A DNA stretch of 33,616 nt from Chloroflexota bacterium. Lineage in GTDB: Bacteria; Chloroflexota; Anaerolineae; B4-G1; SLSP01. The notes beneath the pieces were generated by a model. The model ran no database searches, had not been told where the DNA came from, and was given only the letters and a program-made list of their open reading frames with translations. The position numbers and the translations under genes were made by a program. The stretch is from contig JAKJAC010000019.1 of the NCBI GenBank assembly GCA_022707705.1, positions 1-33,616 on the forward strand, read 5' to 3'. Below are positions 6,459-14,747 of this stretch, one piece after another; the first letter of the stretch is position 1; each line of letters opens with the position of its first letter.

Positions 6459-7943
6459 TTAGAGACCGCTGAGGAAACTAATCATCAAGCGGGAAGATAC
6501 TTCCGCTTCAATCCATGCTGCCAGCAACAAGAGTGGCAGAGTCACAGCTAAAAAGAGTTTGCAGAACTGCCCCAGGTCGCGCGCCAGGTCCATCATTCCG
6601 CCATCCTTTTCCGGCGTGCGCAAGAGAATGGTTCCCAATCTTAGCGCATAAGCCGTCACCAGCATTGCCGCCGGAATCTCGAAGATACCGTGTGGCAACA
6701 CTCCCGTTGCCAACAACCACCAGGGGCTGATACCCATTCTCCCCACTTGCATGGCAATATAGGCGATGATGCCAATGGGTAACGCCAGCAATAGCACCGC
6801 AACAACACCGATGGAGAGAAAGCCCAGCAACACCGTCATGAGCAAAGTGTACACATTGTGCCCGAAAATAGTCCAGGCAGAAAAACCAGGCAATAAGCCC
6901 GAACCCTCAGCAGCTTCTGAGAACGCGTCCAAATCCAGATACGCAGGAGAATTCAACGCACCGGCAGGCAAAGGAAGCTTTTGCGCGAACCAAAACCCGA
7001 TGAGCACCCCGCCCCCCAAAGCCACCAGAAGCGTAAACAGAAGATAGGGGCGCAACAACCGCAGCAAGGAGGGAATTTCGCGCCGGTAAAGGTGCCCTAT
7101 GCCCTTCCGGGGCCAGAACCCCGCCCAGAACGCCCGCAAGCTTTTGCCAAAGTTAAGTTGGTCAATTTCCTGCCCTAATAGACGCTCGCGGTTGAAGAGT
7201 GTAATCCCCATCCGCATGAAGAGAATCGTCACTACCACCAAAGCCAGGGCAATCAACCACAAGCCAGTGAAGTTATTGAAAAGCAACAATCCCGCCTCTG
7301 CCTGCAATAACAGCGCCATCGGGATGATGATGAAGCTGGCGACCAGATTCGCAGCGCGCACACTGGTGGATTGGGCGGAAACGATGACGGCAGCGCTCAC
7401 CATCACCAGAGCCTGCGCCGTGGAAAGCACAAACGCCACGAGGAAAAGTGAGACTGTGGGCCACCAACCCACGGAAAATCCAAGCAATAACGTGTAAAAA
7501 ATCATGCCGATGTAGCTGGCGATGACCGGCGGTATGATAGCTGCCAGCAGTTTGCCAATGTAGAGCTGCAAATCCGTAAGGGGAGTCGCCAGCAAAGACT
7601 CCAAGCTGCGCCGTTCTTTCTCGCCCACGAAAGTCTCAAGCGCGATAACGAGCGAAAAAGTACAGGGGAAGAAACCCACGACGAGCATCAAGAAAGGGAA
7701 CATACGCTCGATAATCAGATTCGCACCGTACTGATTGACAAAGGTCAGTCCCTTTGATGCTGCGGCATTAGCCAGGAAAGGAAATACTGTGACCAACAAG
7801 AGGATAGGCGCCAAGATGCGCCAATCACGCAGTGTGTCCTTCATCTCCCGGAGCATCAACACAAATGCCGGTTGCAACTCAGCCCGCTGCCGCACCCACC
7901 AGGTGCGCAACGAAATTCCCCCTTCACCTATGCCCTGCCCCAT
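6459..7943 (-). CDS. ABC-2 type permease fused to a SpoIIM-like domain
   Basis: This 494-aa protein is the membrane part of an ABC exporter. Residues about 25-250 form an ABC-2/NatB-type permease with six hydrophobic segments and the typical FVGEKERRSLESLLATPL coupling stretch (105-122). Residues about 295-490 resemble the SpoIIM/DUF95 family: HNVYTLL (362-368) and LPHGIFEIPA (416-425) are characteristic. The two parts are joined by a basic linker. AGGAAGGAG precedes the ATG. The cognate ATPase lies upstream on the same strand, separated by 311 bp. The substrate cannot be told from the sequence. Confidence 0.85.
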   Translation of the reverse strand: MGQGIGEGGISLRTWWVRQRAELQPAFVLMLREMKDTLRDWRILAPILLLVTVFPFLANAAASKGLTFVNQYGANLIIERMFPFLMLVVGFFPCTFSLVIALETFVGEKERRSLESLLATPLTDLQLYIGKLLAAIIPPVIASYIGMIFYTLLLGFSVGWWPTVSLFLVAFVLSTAQALVMVSAAVIVSAQSTSVRAANLVASFIIIPMALLLQAEAGLLLFNNFTGLWLIALALVVVTILFMRMGITLFNRERLLGQEIDQLNFGKSLRAFWAGFWPRKGIGHLYRREIPSLLRLLRPYLLFTLLVALGGGVLIGFWFAQKLPLPAGALNSPAYLDLDAFSEAAEGSGLLPGFSAWTIFGHNVYTLLMTVLLGFLSIGVVAVLLLALPIGIIAYIAMQVGRMGISPWWLLATGVLPHGIFEIPAAMLVTAYALRLGTILLRTPEKDGGMMDLARDLGQFCKLFLAVTLPLLLLAAWIEAEVSSRLMISFLSGL

Positions 7944-8254
7944 CCCTATGCTCCTTCCTCAATAGCGCGCCATGGGAATTCCAAAAACGATGTGATTCTC
8001 AATCCCATCGCCAACTGCAGTTGTTCACGAAGCACCTATCCGAGAATCATGGTGCGCTGCGATGCTCCGTTGAGCCTCGTTGTTAAACCCGCTTTCTGGA
8101 GGATGTGTTTTTGTTGGAGAGCTGTGCCCGCCACCAAAAAACCACCCTCAAAACCGCGCTTCTAGGCACAAACCCTGGATCGAAACAAATTCTCGGATAA
8201 GTTCTAAGTTCTCCCGAGGCGTAGAAGGAAACCAACCTCGGAGAGGGAAAAGCA
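7944..8254. other. 311-bp gap between the ABC ATPase and permease genes
   Basis: This is unusually long for a two-gene ABC operon. It contains an 11-bp inverted repeat pair (8037-8047 and 8189-8199) enclosing about 140 bp, and a second weaker hairpin (about 8211-8243) just after the ATPase stop. No credible ORF was seen. An inserted non-autonomous element is possible. Confidence 0.5.
8037..8199. repeat. Possible MITE-like segment bounded by inverted repeats
   Basis: TATCCGAGAAT (8037-8047) and its exact reverse complement ATTCTCGGATA (8189-8199) bound a 163-bp segment without an ORF. Identity continues weakly outward (AGxACxTATCC). No target-site duplication was found, and only one copy is in the window. 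Confidence 0.3.
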
Positions 8255-9208
8255 CTATGCCTGTGCCGTCACCATACCCTCAGCAGAACTCTGCTTATCC
8301 GCGACCACACGCAAGTAGACAGTTTCCAGACTCTGTGGCACCTCGCTGAGCGAGAAAACGGGCATGCCCGCAGCCAACAAGGCTGCCAGAATTGCCGAAT
8401 TGACCTCGCCGGGGCAATCAGAGCGGTAGCGAATAGAATCTTCCCCCACCCTCTCGATCTGAGCAAAGCGCGCCACCAAAGCCGTAGCCCCGTTAAGCCC
8501 GGGTTGCGCGAAGCGCACTTCCATGACCGGTGCGCCCAGCAAGCGAGCTTTCAGCTCTGCCGGAGTTCCCTGCTCCACGATGCGCCCCTGTCGAATAATC
8601 GCAATACGGTCGGCGAGTTCTTCCGCCTCTACGAGATTGTGGGTGCAGATGATGATCGTTCGTTGACTGCCGCGAAGCTGCAGAATCGCATTCCGCACCA
8701 GACGGGCACTTTGCGGGTCCATCGCTGAAGTAGGCTCATCAAGCAACAACACTACGGGGTCGTGCAGCAGCGTGCGCATCAATGCCACTTTCTGCGCCAT
8801 GCCTTTGGAGTATTCTCCGAGGCGGCGTTCCAAGACCCCGCTCATTTCAAACCATTCCGCCAGATGCGCAATCCGCGCCCGCCGCGCGGCAGGCGCCAAC
8901 CCGCGCACCTCGCCAAAGAAATCGAGGTATTCCTGGCCAGACATACGCTGGTACAGCCCGGGGGATTCGGTGAGCATGCCGACGCGGCGCCGCACTTCAA
9001 GGCTCTGAGTTGCGACATCATAGCCAGCGACGAGAGCATGTCCCGCAGTGGGCTTCAAAATCGCCGAGAGCATCCGCACGGTCGTGGTTTTTCCGGCGCC
9101 GTTGGGACCCAGTAGCGCCAGCACTTCCCCCGGTTGCACGGCAAGATGGATGCCATCTACCGCCAACACGGTCTCGAACTGTTTTGTCAGGCCGACCATC
9201 TCGATCAT
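8255..9208 (-). CDS. ABC transporter ATP-binding protein
   Basis: This 317-aa ATPase would drive the permease encoded downstream. Walker A is GPNGAGKTT (34-42), the signature is the variant YSKGMAQ (133-139), Walker B is VVLLLDEP (152-159), and the H-loop histidine is H190. This pattern fits the CcmA/NatA-type exporter subfamily. Residues from about 225 on form a C-terminal extension of the kind often seen with ABC-2 permeases. GGAGGG lies 6 bases upstream of the ATG, and an extended -10 promoter lies at 9238-9246. Confidence 0.93.
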   Translation of the reverse strand: MIEMVGLTKQFETVLAVDGIHLAVQPGEVLALLGPNGAGKTTTVRMLSAILKPTAGHALVAGYDVATQSLEVRRRVGMLTESPGLYQRMSGQEYLDFFGEVRGLAPAARRARIAHLAEWFEMSGVLERRLGEYSKGMAQKVALMRTLLHDPVVLLLDEPTSAMDPQSARLVRNAILQLRGSQRTIIICTHNLVEAEELADRIAIIRQGRIVEQGTPAELKARLLGAPVMEVRFAQPGLNGATALVARFAQIERVGEDSIRYRSDCPGEVNSAILAALLAAGMPVFSLSEVPQSLETVYLRVVADKQSSAEGMVTAQA

Positions 9209-9237
9209 TTCAAACCCTCCTCTAACTCCGCTTTCTC

Positions 9238-9246
9238 ATTATACCA
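9238..9246 (-). promoter_or_regulatory. Extended -10 promoter element for the ABC operon
   Basis: Minus-strand TGGTATAAT fits TGnTATAAT about 30 bp upstream of the ATPase ATG. No good -35 hexamer lies at the right distance, as is common for extended -10 promoters. Confidence 0.55.
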
Positions 9247-9344
9247 TAGAAACGTCCTCTTAAGCGGAGGGTATAGGCAGGGCTTACGCATTTGATGTCT
9301 TTCACCGCGTGGATCCTGGCAGACGCGGACCAAAGTCCGAAAAA

Positions 9345-9395
9345 TATAGGGGATTTTTTGGTCGGGGCTGCGCCTCGACCAAAAAATCCCCTATA
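9345..9395. repeat. Long hairpin, copy C
   Basis: Arms 9345-9364 and 9376-9395 are perfect over 20 bp and continue inward for four more pairs (one G-T) to a 3-nt loop. The stem contains six-base T and A runs. The left flank has only a vague resemblance to the conserved leader of copies A and B. Confidence 0.7.
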
Positions 9396-9506
9396 AACAC
9401 CTGCTTGGGCAGCCAATGTGATGCCGGATGACGAACCATGATCTGCCTGCCGGGGCATCATTTTCCAAATGCAATAGTCCTGGTTGTTCGAGCATACGAC
9501 AGAGTG

Positions 9507-9592
9507 TTGGGAAAAATCCAAAGGAGGTCTGCAAACAGGCGAAGAGGGTCTTTTGTGGGTGTTTTTGCGCGCGCGAGGCGCGCAAAAACACC
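9507..9592 (+). repeat. Leader-plus-hairpin intergenic repeat, copy B
   Basis: A 44-nt leader (9507-9550) matches 5458-5500. It is followed 7 bases later by a 15-bp perfect hairpin (9558-9572 with 9578-9592, 5-nt loop) whose sequence differs completely from that of copy A. Confidence 0.75.
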
Positions 9593-9643
9593 TTTCAAAG
9601 TTAAACAAGGCGGGGTGACACAAGCACCACTACCCGATACAGA

Positions 9644-9677
9644 ACGCGGGCGTCCTGTGAGATGAGGACGCCCGCGT
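9644..9677 (-). terminator. Probable terminator after the DUF1622 gene
   Basis: A 13-bp perfect GC-rich stem (9644-9656 with 9665-9677) and 8-nt loop, 42 bp downstream of the minus-strand stop at 9719. The following T-tract is poor. Confidence 0.5.
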
Positions 9678-9718
9678 CAATACCGAGGTGACAAGAATCT
9701 ATCACAAGCTGTCAACGT

Positions 9719-10069
9719 TCAGACAACGTCAACTCGTCCATTCTCCTGAGAAATATGCGCGAGTTCGCGTTCCAACAGGTAATTCAGTACGGTACGTACT
9801 GCAATCAAAGCCCCTAATAACGCCATATCCGCCCACTGCGGCGCAAGCGCGGTCTTGAGAATATCCGCTGCAACCTGGAATTCCAAGCCCATAATCATGC
9901 TATGCCCCAGGTCATAGCGCAGTTGGTGAATGTTGTGTCGCTCGCGGCGGAAAAAGCCATAGACATATAGCCCGGTAGTGCGTACCACTTCCAGGATAAT
10001 GACCAAAGCGCCGCAGGCTTCGACCACTGTCACCAAATAGGGAATCCAGGGTCGCAGAATCGTCTCCAC
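9719..10069 (-). CDS. DUF1622 family membrane protein
   Basis: This 116-aa inner-membrane protein belongs to a family of unknown function. It has a long N-terminal hydrophobic helix (about 8-27, PYLVTVVEACGALVIILEVV), the family-typical central stretch RYDLGHSMIMGLEFQVAADILKT, and a second hydrophobic segment (about 80-98). I chose the GTG at 10069 because GAGGAGGAA lies 5-13 bases upstream. The frame stays open to 10111, but that extension is encoded by short tandem repeats and looks non-coding. It stands alone, downstream of ftsZ on the same strand. Confidence 0.82.
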   Translation of the reverse strand: METILRPWIPYLVTVVEACGALVIILEVVRTTGLYVYGFFRRERHNIHQLRYDLGHSMIMGLEFQVAADILKTALAPQWADMALLGALIAVRTVLNYLLERELAHISQENGRVDVV

Positions 10070-10347
10070 CCATTTCCTCCTCGCCTTCCGACAAGCACAC
10101 CGGGCAAACACGCCGGGCGAAAGCGCCGGGCGAATTCGCCGAACACAGACGCGCTACAGGCGAGCACGCTCCGAGCGGATGCTACCCGAGCAGGCGCTCC
10201 CAGCTAACGGCGGGTGCGACGCAACTGCGGGATACGCGCGGCAGCTTTCACAGCCGCACGGAAACCGTTCGGTTGACCAGGCGCCGCCACAAAAGCGGGT
10301 TTGTCGGTCACCACAAAGCGCACCTGTGTTCGCAATCAGAATGCAGA
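10070..10347. other. Region between ftsZ and the DUF1622 gene
   Basis: GC-rich, with a short tandem repeat at 10096-10147. A 35-39 codon minus-strand frame (10204-10311, or from a GTG at 10323) encodes a basic peptide rich in A and R behind a weak AGGTG. I cannot tell whether it is used. No convincing terminator follows ftsZ. Confidence 0.4.
10096..10147. repeat. 13-bp tandem repeat, about four units
   Basis: Units start at 10096, 10109, 10122 and 10135. The first three share the core GCCGGGC (ACCGGGC in the first) followed by a run of purines; the fourth is degenerate. Confidence 0.6.
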
Positions 10348-11418
10348 TCAAGAACGACGGCGCAGGAAGGTTGGAATCTCGACGTTGTTGGGATCAATCG
10401 CCTGTGGGACCAGAATGCTCTCCCGCATCTCGCGCCGAGGCTGCTGCGCCTGCACGCGAATGGGAGGATCCTCCTGATCGAAACCGGTCGCCACAACGGT
10501 CACGCGAATATCATCACCCATATTCTGATCCACCACTGCACCGAAGATCAAGTTGACCTCCTGGTGCGCCGTCTCGCGAATGAGCGATGCCGCCTCGTTG
10601 ACCTCGAACAGGGTCATGTTGGGCCCACCAGCGATGTTCAAGAGAATGCCACGAGCGCCTTCGATGGTCACATCCAACAACCGGCTCGAAATCGCCTGTT
10701 GTGCAGCTTCCACCGCCCGGTTGTCGCCGCTGGCACGTCCAATCGCCATCAGAGCCGCGCCGCCTTCCTGCATAATCGCCTTGACATCGGCGAAGTCCAG
10801 GTTGATAAGCCCGGGCACGGTGATGACCTCGGTGATACCCTGGATACCCTGGCGCAGTACATCATCGGCAACCGCGAAAGCATTGAGCATGCTCATGCGC
10901 TTCTCGGTTATCTCCAGCAACCGGTCATTGGGGATCACAATCAGCGTGTCCACCACATGCTTGAGCGCCTCGATGCCCTCCATCGCTGAACGCTGCCGCC
11001 GCGATCCCTCGAAGGTGAACGGGCGCGTCACGACACCGATGGTCAACGCCTTCACCTGTTCCTTGGCGATTCGCGCAATGACCGGAGCTGCTCCCGTACC
11101 CGTGCCGCCGCCCATGCCCGCAGTCACGAAGACCATGTCGGCGCCGTCGAGAACCTCGAGAATCTCGCCAGCGGATTCCTCCGCAGCCTTCTGCCCGAGT
11201 TCGGGATTGCCGCCAGCGCCCAGCCCGCGGGTCACATTATCCCCAAGACGTACACGCTTAGGGGCATCCGAGAGCATCAGCGCCTGGGCATCCGTATTCA
11301 CGGAGATGAAATCCACGCCCTGGAGACCCTCTGAGATCATCCGGTTGACGGCATTGCTGCCGCCGCCACCGACACCAACCACCCGAATCTGAGCGAAATT
11401 CTCACCTACAACACCCAT
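10348..11418 (-). CDS. ftsZ: Cell division protein FtsZ
   Basis: This 356-aa tubulin homologue would polymerise into the Z ring and recruit the divisome. The GTP-binding motif GGGTGTG is at 103-109, and the T7 synergy loop ([10 protein letters not shown]) is at 204-213. The C-terminal linker is short (about 315-340). It ends in a conserved anchor peptide, [14 protein letters not shown], the site that binds FtsA. GGAGGTGA precedes the ATG at a good distance. It is the last gene of the dcw cluster, 58 bp after ftsA. Confidence 0.98.
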   Translation of the reverse strand: MGVVGENFAQIRVVGVGGGGSNAVNRMISEGLQGVDFISVNTDAQALMLSDAPKRVRLGDNVTRGLGAGGNPELGQKAAEESAGEILEVLDGADMVFVTAGMGGGTGTGAAPVIARIAKEQVKALTIGVVTRPFTFEGSRRQRSAMEGIEALKHVVDTLIVIPNDRLLEITEKRMSMLNAFAVADDVLRQGIQGITEVITVPGLINLDFADVKAIMQEGGAALMAIGRASGDNRAVEAAQQAISSRLLDVTIEGARGILLNIAGGPNMTLFEVNEAASLIRETAHQEVNLIFGAVVDQNMGDDIRVTVVATGFDQEDPPIRVQAQQPRREMRESILVPQAIDPNNVEIPTFLRRRS

Positions 11419-11476
11419 CTTGTCACCTCCATAGAAAGAAACAATAATCCAAACTGCAATTCACTCTTGGTATCCA

Positions 11477-12706
11477 TCAACCTGGCATCAAAGCCTTCAA
11501 CCATGTTCCTATCCGTTTCCACCATGACATTCGGGAAGACTTCCAGGCGTTGGCATTGCCCACATCTTCCCACATCGGGGTCCACTTCAGCAACCCCACT
11601 CCCACCGCCGAAGCGGGGGACGCCACCTTATCCGCCAATCCCCCAAGTCCACGGGGGGTACCAATCTGCACCGGCAAATCAAAAATATCCCGCGCTAAAT
11701 CCCGTAACCCTGGCAGTTGGGCCGTACCACCGCACAAGACCAAACCCGCGGGCAACAAGCCATCATAGCCTGAGCGCTTGATTTCCTGTTGTACATTTTC
11801 CAGGATTTCCTCGCTGCGCGCCATCACAATCTGCGCCAGCTTCCAGCGCGGCACAACGACCGGGGCGCTCTCGCCGTAAGGTGAAATCGTGAAGCGCTCA
11901 TCTTCGGGAACTTGCGCTACCATCGCATGCCCATGACGCAACTTCACCTCTTCTGCCGTTTCTGGCGGCAACCGCAAGCCGATAGCAATATCATTGGTGA
12001 TGTACTCACCACCCATGGGCAATGTACGGGTATACCAGATGGTCCCCTCGATGAAGATAGCAATGCTGGTGGTTCCCTCACCGATATCAACCAGCACGAC
12101 ACCCATATCCTTTTCTGTGTTTGAGAGCAAGGCTGCACCCGCTGCCAGGCTGCTCAAAACCAGCTCGCTCACCTCAACTCCAGCACCGTTGACGCATTTG
12201 GTCAGGTTCTGAATGGCGGTGGAAGCCCCCATGACGACGTGCGCTTCCACCTCTAGCCGGAAACCGTGCATCCCCAGCGGGTCGTGTACACCACTCTGCC
12301 CATCAACTGTATACGCCCGAGGAATGATGTGCAGCAGTTCCTGATTCTGGGGCAGCGCAATCGCCCCGGCAGCTTCCAATGCCCGATCCACGTCATCCGG
12401 AGTGATGCCGCGTTCGCGACGCGACACACCAACAATGCCGGGACTGTTGCGAGAGCCGATATGTGACCCATTGATGCTCACATACGCACGCTCAATCTGA
12501 TACCCGGAGCTCTGTTCCGCCCGCGCCACCGCCTCGGAAATCGCCGCCGTGGCATCGGCAACGTTGACGATGACTCCCTTGCGCACCCCGCGAGCGGGGG
12601 TCTGCCCCACGCCAACAATCCGGGTCTGGCCGTCCTCGCTGATTTCGCCCACCAACACTTCGATCTTATGACTTCCAACATCAATACCCACTACTGATCG
12701 TTCCAT
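11477..12706 (-). CDS. ftsA: Cell division protein FtsA
   Basis: This 409-aa actin-like ATPase would tether FtsZ to the membrane. The phosphate-1 motif GIDVGSHKIEVLVGE is at 7-21, and the phosphate-2 motif VLVDIGEGTTSIAIF lies near 228-242. An adenosine motif, LVLCGGTAQLPGL, is in the C-terminal half. The final SWWKRIGTWLKALMPG is an amphipathic membrane-targeting helix, as in other FtsA proteins. GAGGT precedes the ATG. Its position between ftsQ and ftsZ is canonical. Confidence 0.97.
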   Translation of the reverse strand: MERSVVGIDVGSHKIEVLVGEISEDGQTRIVGVGQTPARGVRKGVIVNVADATAAISEAVARAEQSSGYQIERAYVSINGSHIGSRNSPGIVGVSRRERGITPDDVDRALEAAGAIALPQNQELLHIIPRAYTVDGQSGVHDPLGMHGFRLEVEAHVVMGASTAIQNLTKCVNGAGVEVSELVLSSLAAGAALLSNTEKDMGVVLVDIGEGTTSIAIFIEGTIWYTRTLPMGGEYITNDIAIGLRLPPETAEEVKLRHGHAMVAQVPEDERFTISPYGESAPVVVPRWKLAQIVMARSEEILENVQQEIKRSGYDGLLPAGLVLCGGTAQLPGLRDLARDIFDLPVQIGTPRGLGGLADKVASPASAVGVGLLKWTPMWEDVGNANAWKSSRMSWWKRIGTWLKALMPG

Positions 12707-12761
12707 GTAGTTACCTCACATCAGCATCCCAGATCTTGGGCTTCCAGACAATTCCCAGAAC

Positions 12762-13562
12762 TCACCATGCGCCGCTCAGTTTATACACCGGCGCGGTAAT
12801 CACCTGCACGTCAACGGCGGTCGGGCTAATACCCTGGGCGCGCAATTGCGTCAATAAACGCTCACAGAATTCCCAGCGTGGCGCCATATCTGGACCCACA
12901 CCAAAGGCGATGGCGATCCCATCAGGGCTGTACCACACCAGACCCCGCTCAGGGTGATAGCCCAACACGCCCCCAGGCAATTGCAGCGTCTGCAAGGCGC
13001 GCACACCTTCGAGCACGGACAAGGGCACGCCCCCCTCCGCAGGTAAAGGACCATTGACCACCGGCAGGTCCTGGCGTTCTGAGCGCACCGGCATCACAAA
13101 ACCCTCCGCATCCACCCATGAAGCGCCTGTTGTAGAGACCCACGCCACCACCGGTTCGCGTTCGATCACACTGATCGTGCACGCTGCCGGGTAGGGCTTG
13201 CACGAAGCATCCGCCTCAGCAACTACCGGCACTGCCGCAAGAACTTCCGAAATGATGGTACTCGGACGTAGCCAAAAGCCATGCATCCCCAATACCTGCC
13301 CCGCTAACGCCACATCACGGCGCGTTTCCACAATCGCGGAACCCGTCACATGAATCCGCGTCGCATCTACATACCAGGCAGGGTCCAACCACAGCCATAA
13401 CAGCGCCCCTGCAAGCAGTAACGCCGGCAAAATCGCCCGCCAGGGTATCCTGATTGCAGGTGCAGCAGTTTTAGACCCACGGTAGGTCTCTCGTGGTTGC
13501 CGCGTGACCACCGGTTGCGCTCCTAACAATGCTGCGGTCCGAGGGTAACTTCGCTTTGCCAT
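12762..13562 (-). CDS. ftsQ: Cell division protein FtsQ/DivIB
   Basis: This 266-aa bitopic protein has a basic cytoplasmic tail (1-42), one membrane helix (about 43-60) and an extracytoplasmic POTRA domain starting at the typical DATRIHVTGSAIV. The CTISVIEREPVVAWV strand is typical of the family. The rest is the beta domain that contacts FtsL and FtsI partners. GGGAG precedes the ATG. Assignment rests on the fold pattern and position between ddl and ftsA, since FtsQ sequences are poorly conserved. Confidence 0.9.
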   Translation of the reverse strand: MAKRSYPRTAALLGAQPVVTRQPRETYRGSKTAAPAIRIPWRAILPALLLAGALLWLWLDPAWYVDATRIHVTGSAIVETRRDVALAGQVLGMHGFWLRPSTIISEVLAAVPVVAEADASCKPYPAACTISVIEREPVVAWVSTTGASWVDAEGFVMPVRSERQDLPVVNGPLPAEGGVPLSVLEGVRALQTLQLPGGVLGYHPERGLVWYSPDGIAIAFGVGPDMAPRWEFCERLLTQLRAQGISPTAVDVQVITAPVYKLSGAW

Positions 13563-13616
13563 ATCAGACTCCCAATAATTGACAATAATGCTTCGTAGAA
13601 TAATGACCCATCGCCC

Positions 13617-14747
13617 TCATGCAAGGGGGCGATACACCCGTTCAGAACGCATATTCTCGCCGTGCCTGTCCAACGCCAGATCAATCAACCAGCTTAACAA
13701 CTGTGAATAAGGAATCCCGGTCGCTTCCCACAACTTGGGATACATGCTAATCTTGGTGAATCCCGGAATCGTGTTGAGTTCGTTCAAATACAGAGCACCG
13801 CTCTCACCATCGAGCAGAAAATCTGCACGCGCCATACCGGCGCCATCAATAGCACGGTAAGCCCGGATTGCCAGATCGCGCACCTGTTCGGTCAAAGCCG
13901 CACTGATGGGAGCAGGTATCAGCAACTGAGAAGCGCGCTCACCCTCATCCAGGTATTTCGCCGCATAATCATAAAACTCACGGCTAGGAATAATCTCGCC
14001 GGGCACAGAAGCGGAGGGGGCTTCGTTACCCAACACGCTCACCTCAATCTCGCGCGCCGCCGGAACCGCCTGCTCCACCAGGATGCGCCGGTCATACCGG
14101 GCAGCTTCGTGCAAGCCCTCCAACAAATCTGAGCGTCCGCGGCACTTGCTAATTCCCACCGAAGAGCCCAGGTTGGCAGGCTTGGTGAAGAGCGGGTAGT
14201 GCAACACCTGCTCAATCTCGTCAAGCACTGCCTGCGGTTCATGTTCCCAACGCCGGCGACTCACTCCGACATACGCCGCCATAGGCAGGTCATGCGCCTT
14301 ACACACATCTTTGAAAAGAACCTTGTCCATCGCTACCGCAGAAGCCAATGCGCCGCAGCCCACATAGGGCACATCCGCCATTTCAAGCAGACCCTGCAGA
14401 GTGCCGTCTTCGCCAAAAGTGCCATGAAGCACCGGGAAAACCACATCCACGCGGGAGAACAAGCGCAACCGGGCTGTCCCATCCAGGCTTTCCACGTCCC
14501 AAAGACCCCGCCGGGTCGGGTCAGCGAATAAAGCAACAGACGGTACCCCCTCAAGTGACTCAGATTGCAGCGCAGCAAGCACCTCAGTGCCCGCAACCCA
14601 CGCGCCCTGCCGTGTAATGCCAACCTGAATAATCTCGTATTTGCCGGGATCCAGCGCGGACATCACCGAGCTCGCAGAAGCGAGGCTTACCTCGTGTTCG
14701 CCCGAACGCCCACCCAAGAGAACCGCGACCTTTAGTCTATCCGCCAC
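13617..14747 (-). CDS. ddl: D-alanine--D-alanine ligase
   Basis: This 376-aa ATP-grasp enzyme joins two D-alanines to supply the dipeptide for MurF. The N-terminus KVAVLLGGRSGEHEVSLAS is diagnostic. FTKPANLGSSVGISK is the ATP-grasp lysine and glycine-rich loop, and LYLNELNTIPGFTKISMYP carries the metal-binding residues. I chose the GTG at 14747: GGAG lies 8 bases upstream, and the enzyme then starts VADRLKVAVLLGG. A TTG at 14810 would add 21 uncharacteristic residues. It overlaps the murB stop by 11 nt, so coupling is likely. Confidence 0.95.
   Translation of the reverse strand: MADRLKVAVLLGGRSGEHEVSLASASSVMSALDPGKYEIIQVGITRQGAWVAGTEVLAALQSESLEGVPSVALFADPTRRGLWDVESLDGTARLRLFSRVDVVFPVLHGTFGEDGTLQGLLEMADVPYVGCGALASAVAMDKVLFKDVCKAHDLPMAAYVGVSRRRWEHEPQAVLDEIEQVLHYPLFTKPANLGSSVGISKCRGRSDLLEGLHEAARYDRRILVEQAVPAAREIEVSVLGNEAPSASVPGEIIPSREFYDYAAKYLDEGERASQLLIPAPISAALTEQVRDLAIRAYRAIDGAGMARADFLLDGESGALYLNELNTIPGFTKISMYPKLWEATGIPYSQLLSWLIDLALDRHGENMRSERVYRPLA

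Larger units (their letters stand above)
9209..9718. other. 510-bp gene-free region with two long hairpins
   Basis: No ORF with a ribosome binding site or family resemblance was found on either strand. The region contains the ABC-operon promoter, a 24-bp-stem hairpin (9345-9395), a leader-plus-hairpin repeat (9507-9592) and a terminator-like hairpin (9644-9677). Confidence 0.7.

Noticed and set aside
9222-9623. 133-codon minus-strand ORF in the 9.2-9.7 kb gap
   Set aside because: It runs through both long hairpins and the repeat leader, has no ribosome binding site and no protein-like composition.
10204-10323. 35-39 codon basic ORF between ftsZ and the DUF1622 gene
   Set aside because: GTG start with a weak ribosome binding site and low-complexity A/R-rich composition; kept only as a remark on the region.
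10273-11392. Long plus-strand ORFs opposite ftsZ
   Set aside because: Antisense shadows of a fully conserved FtsZ sequence.
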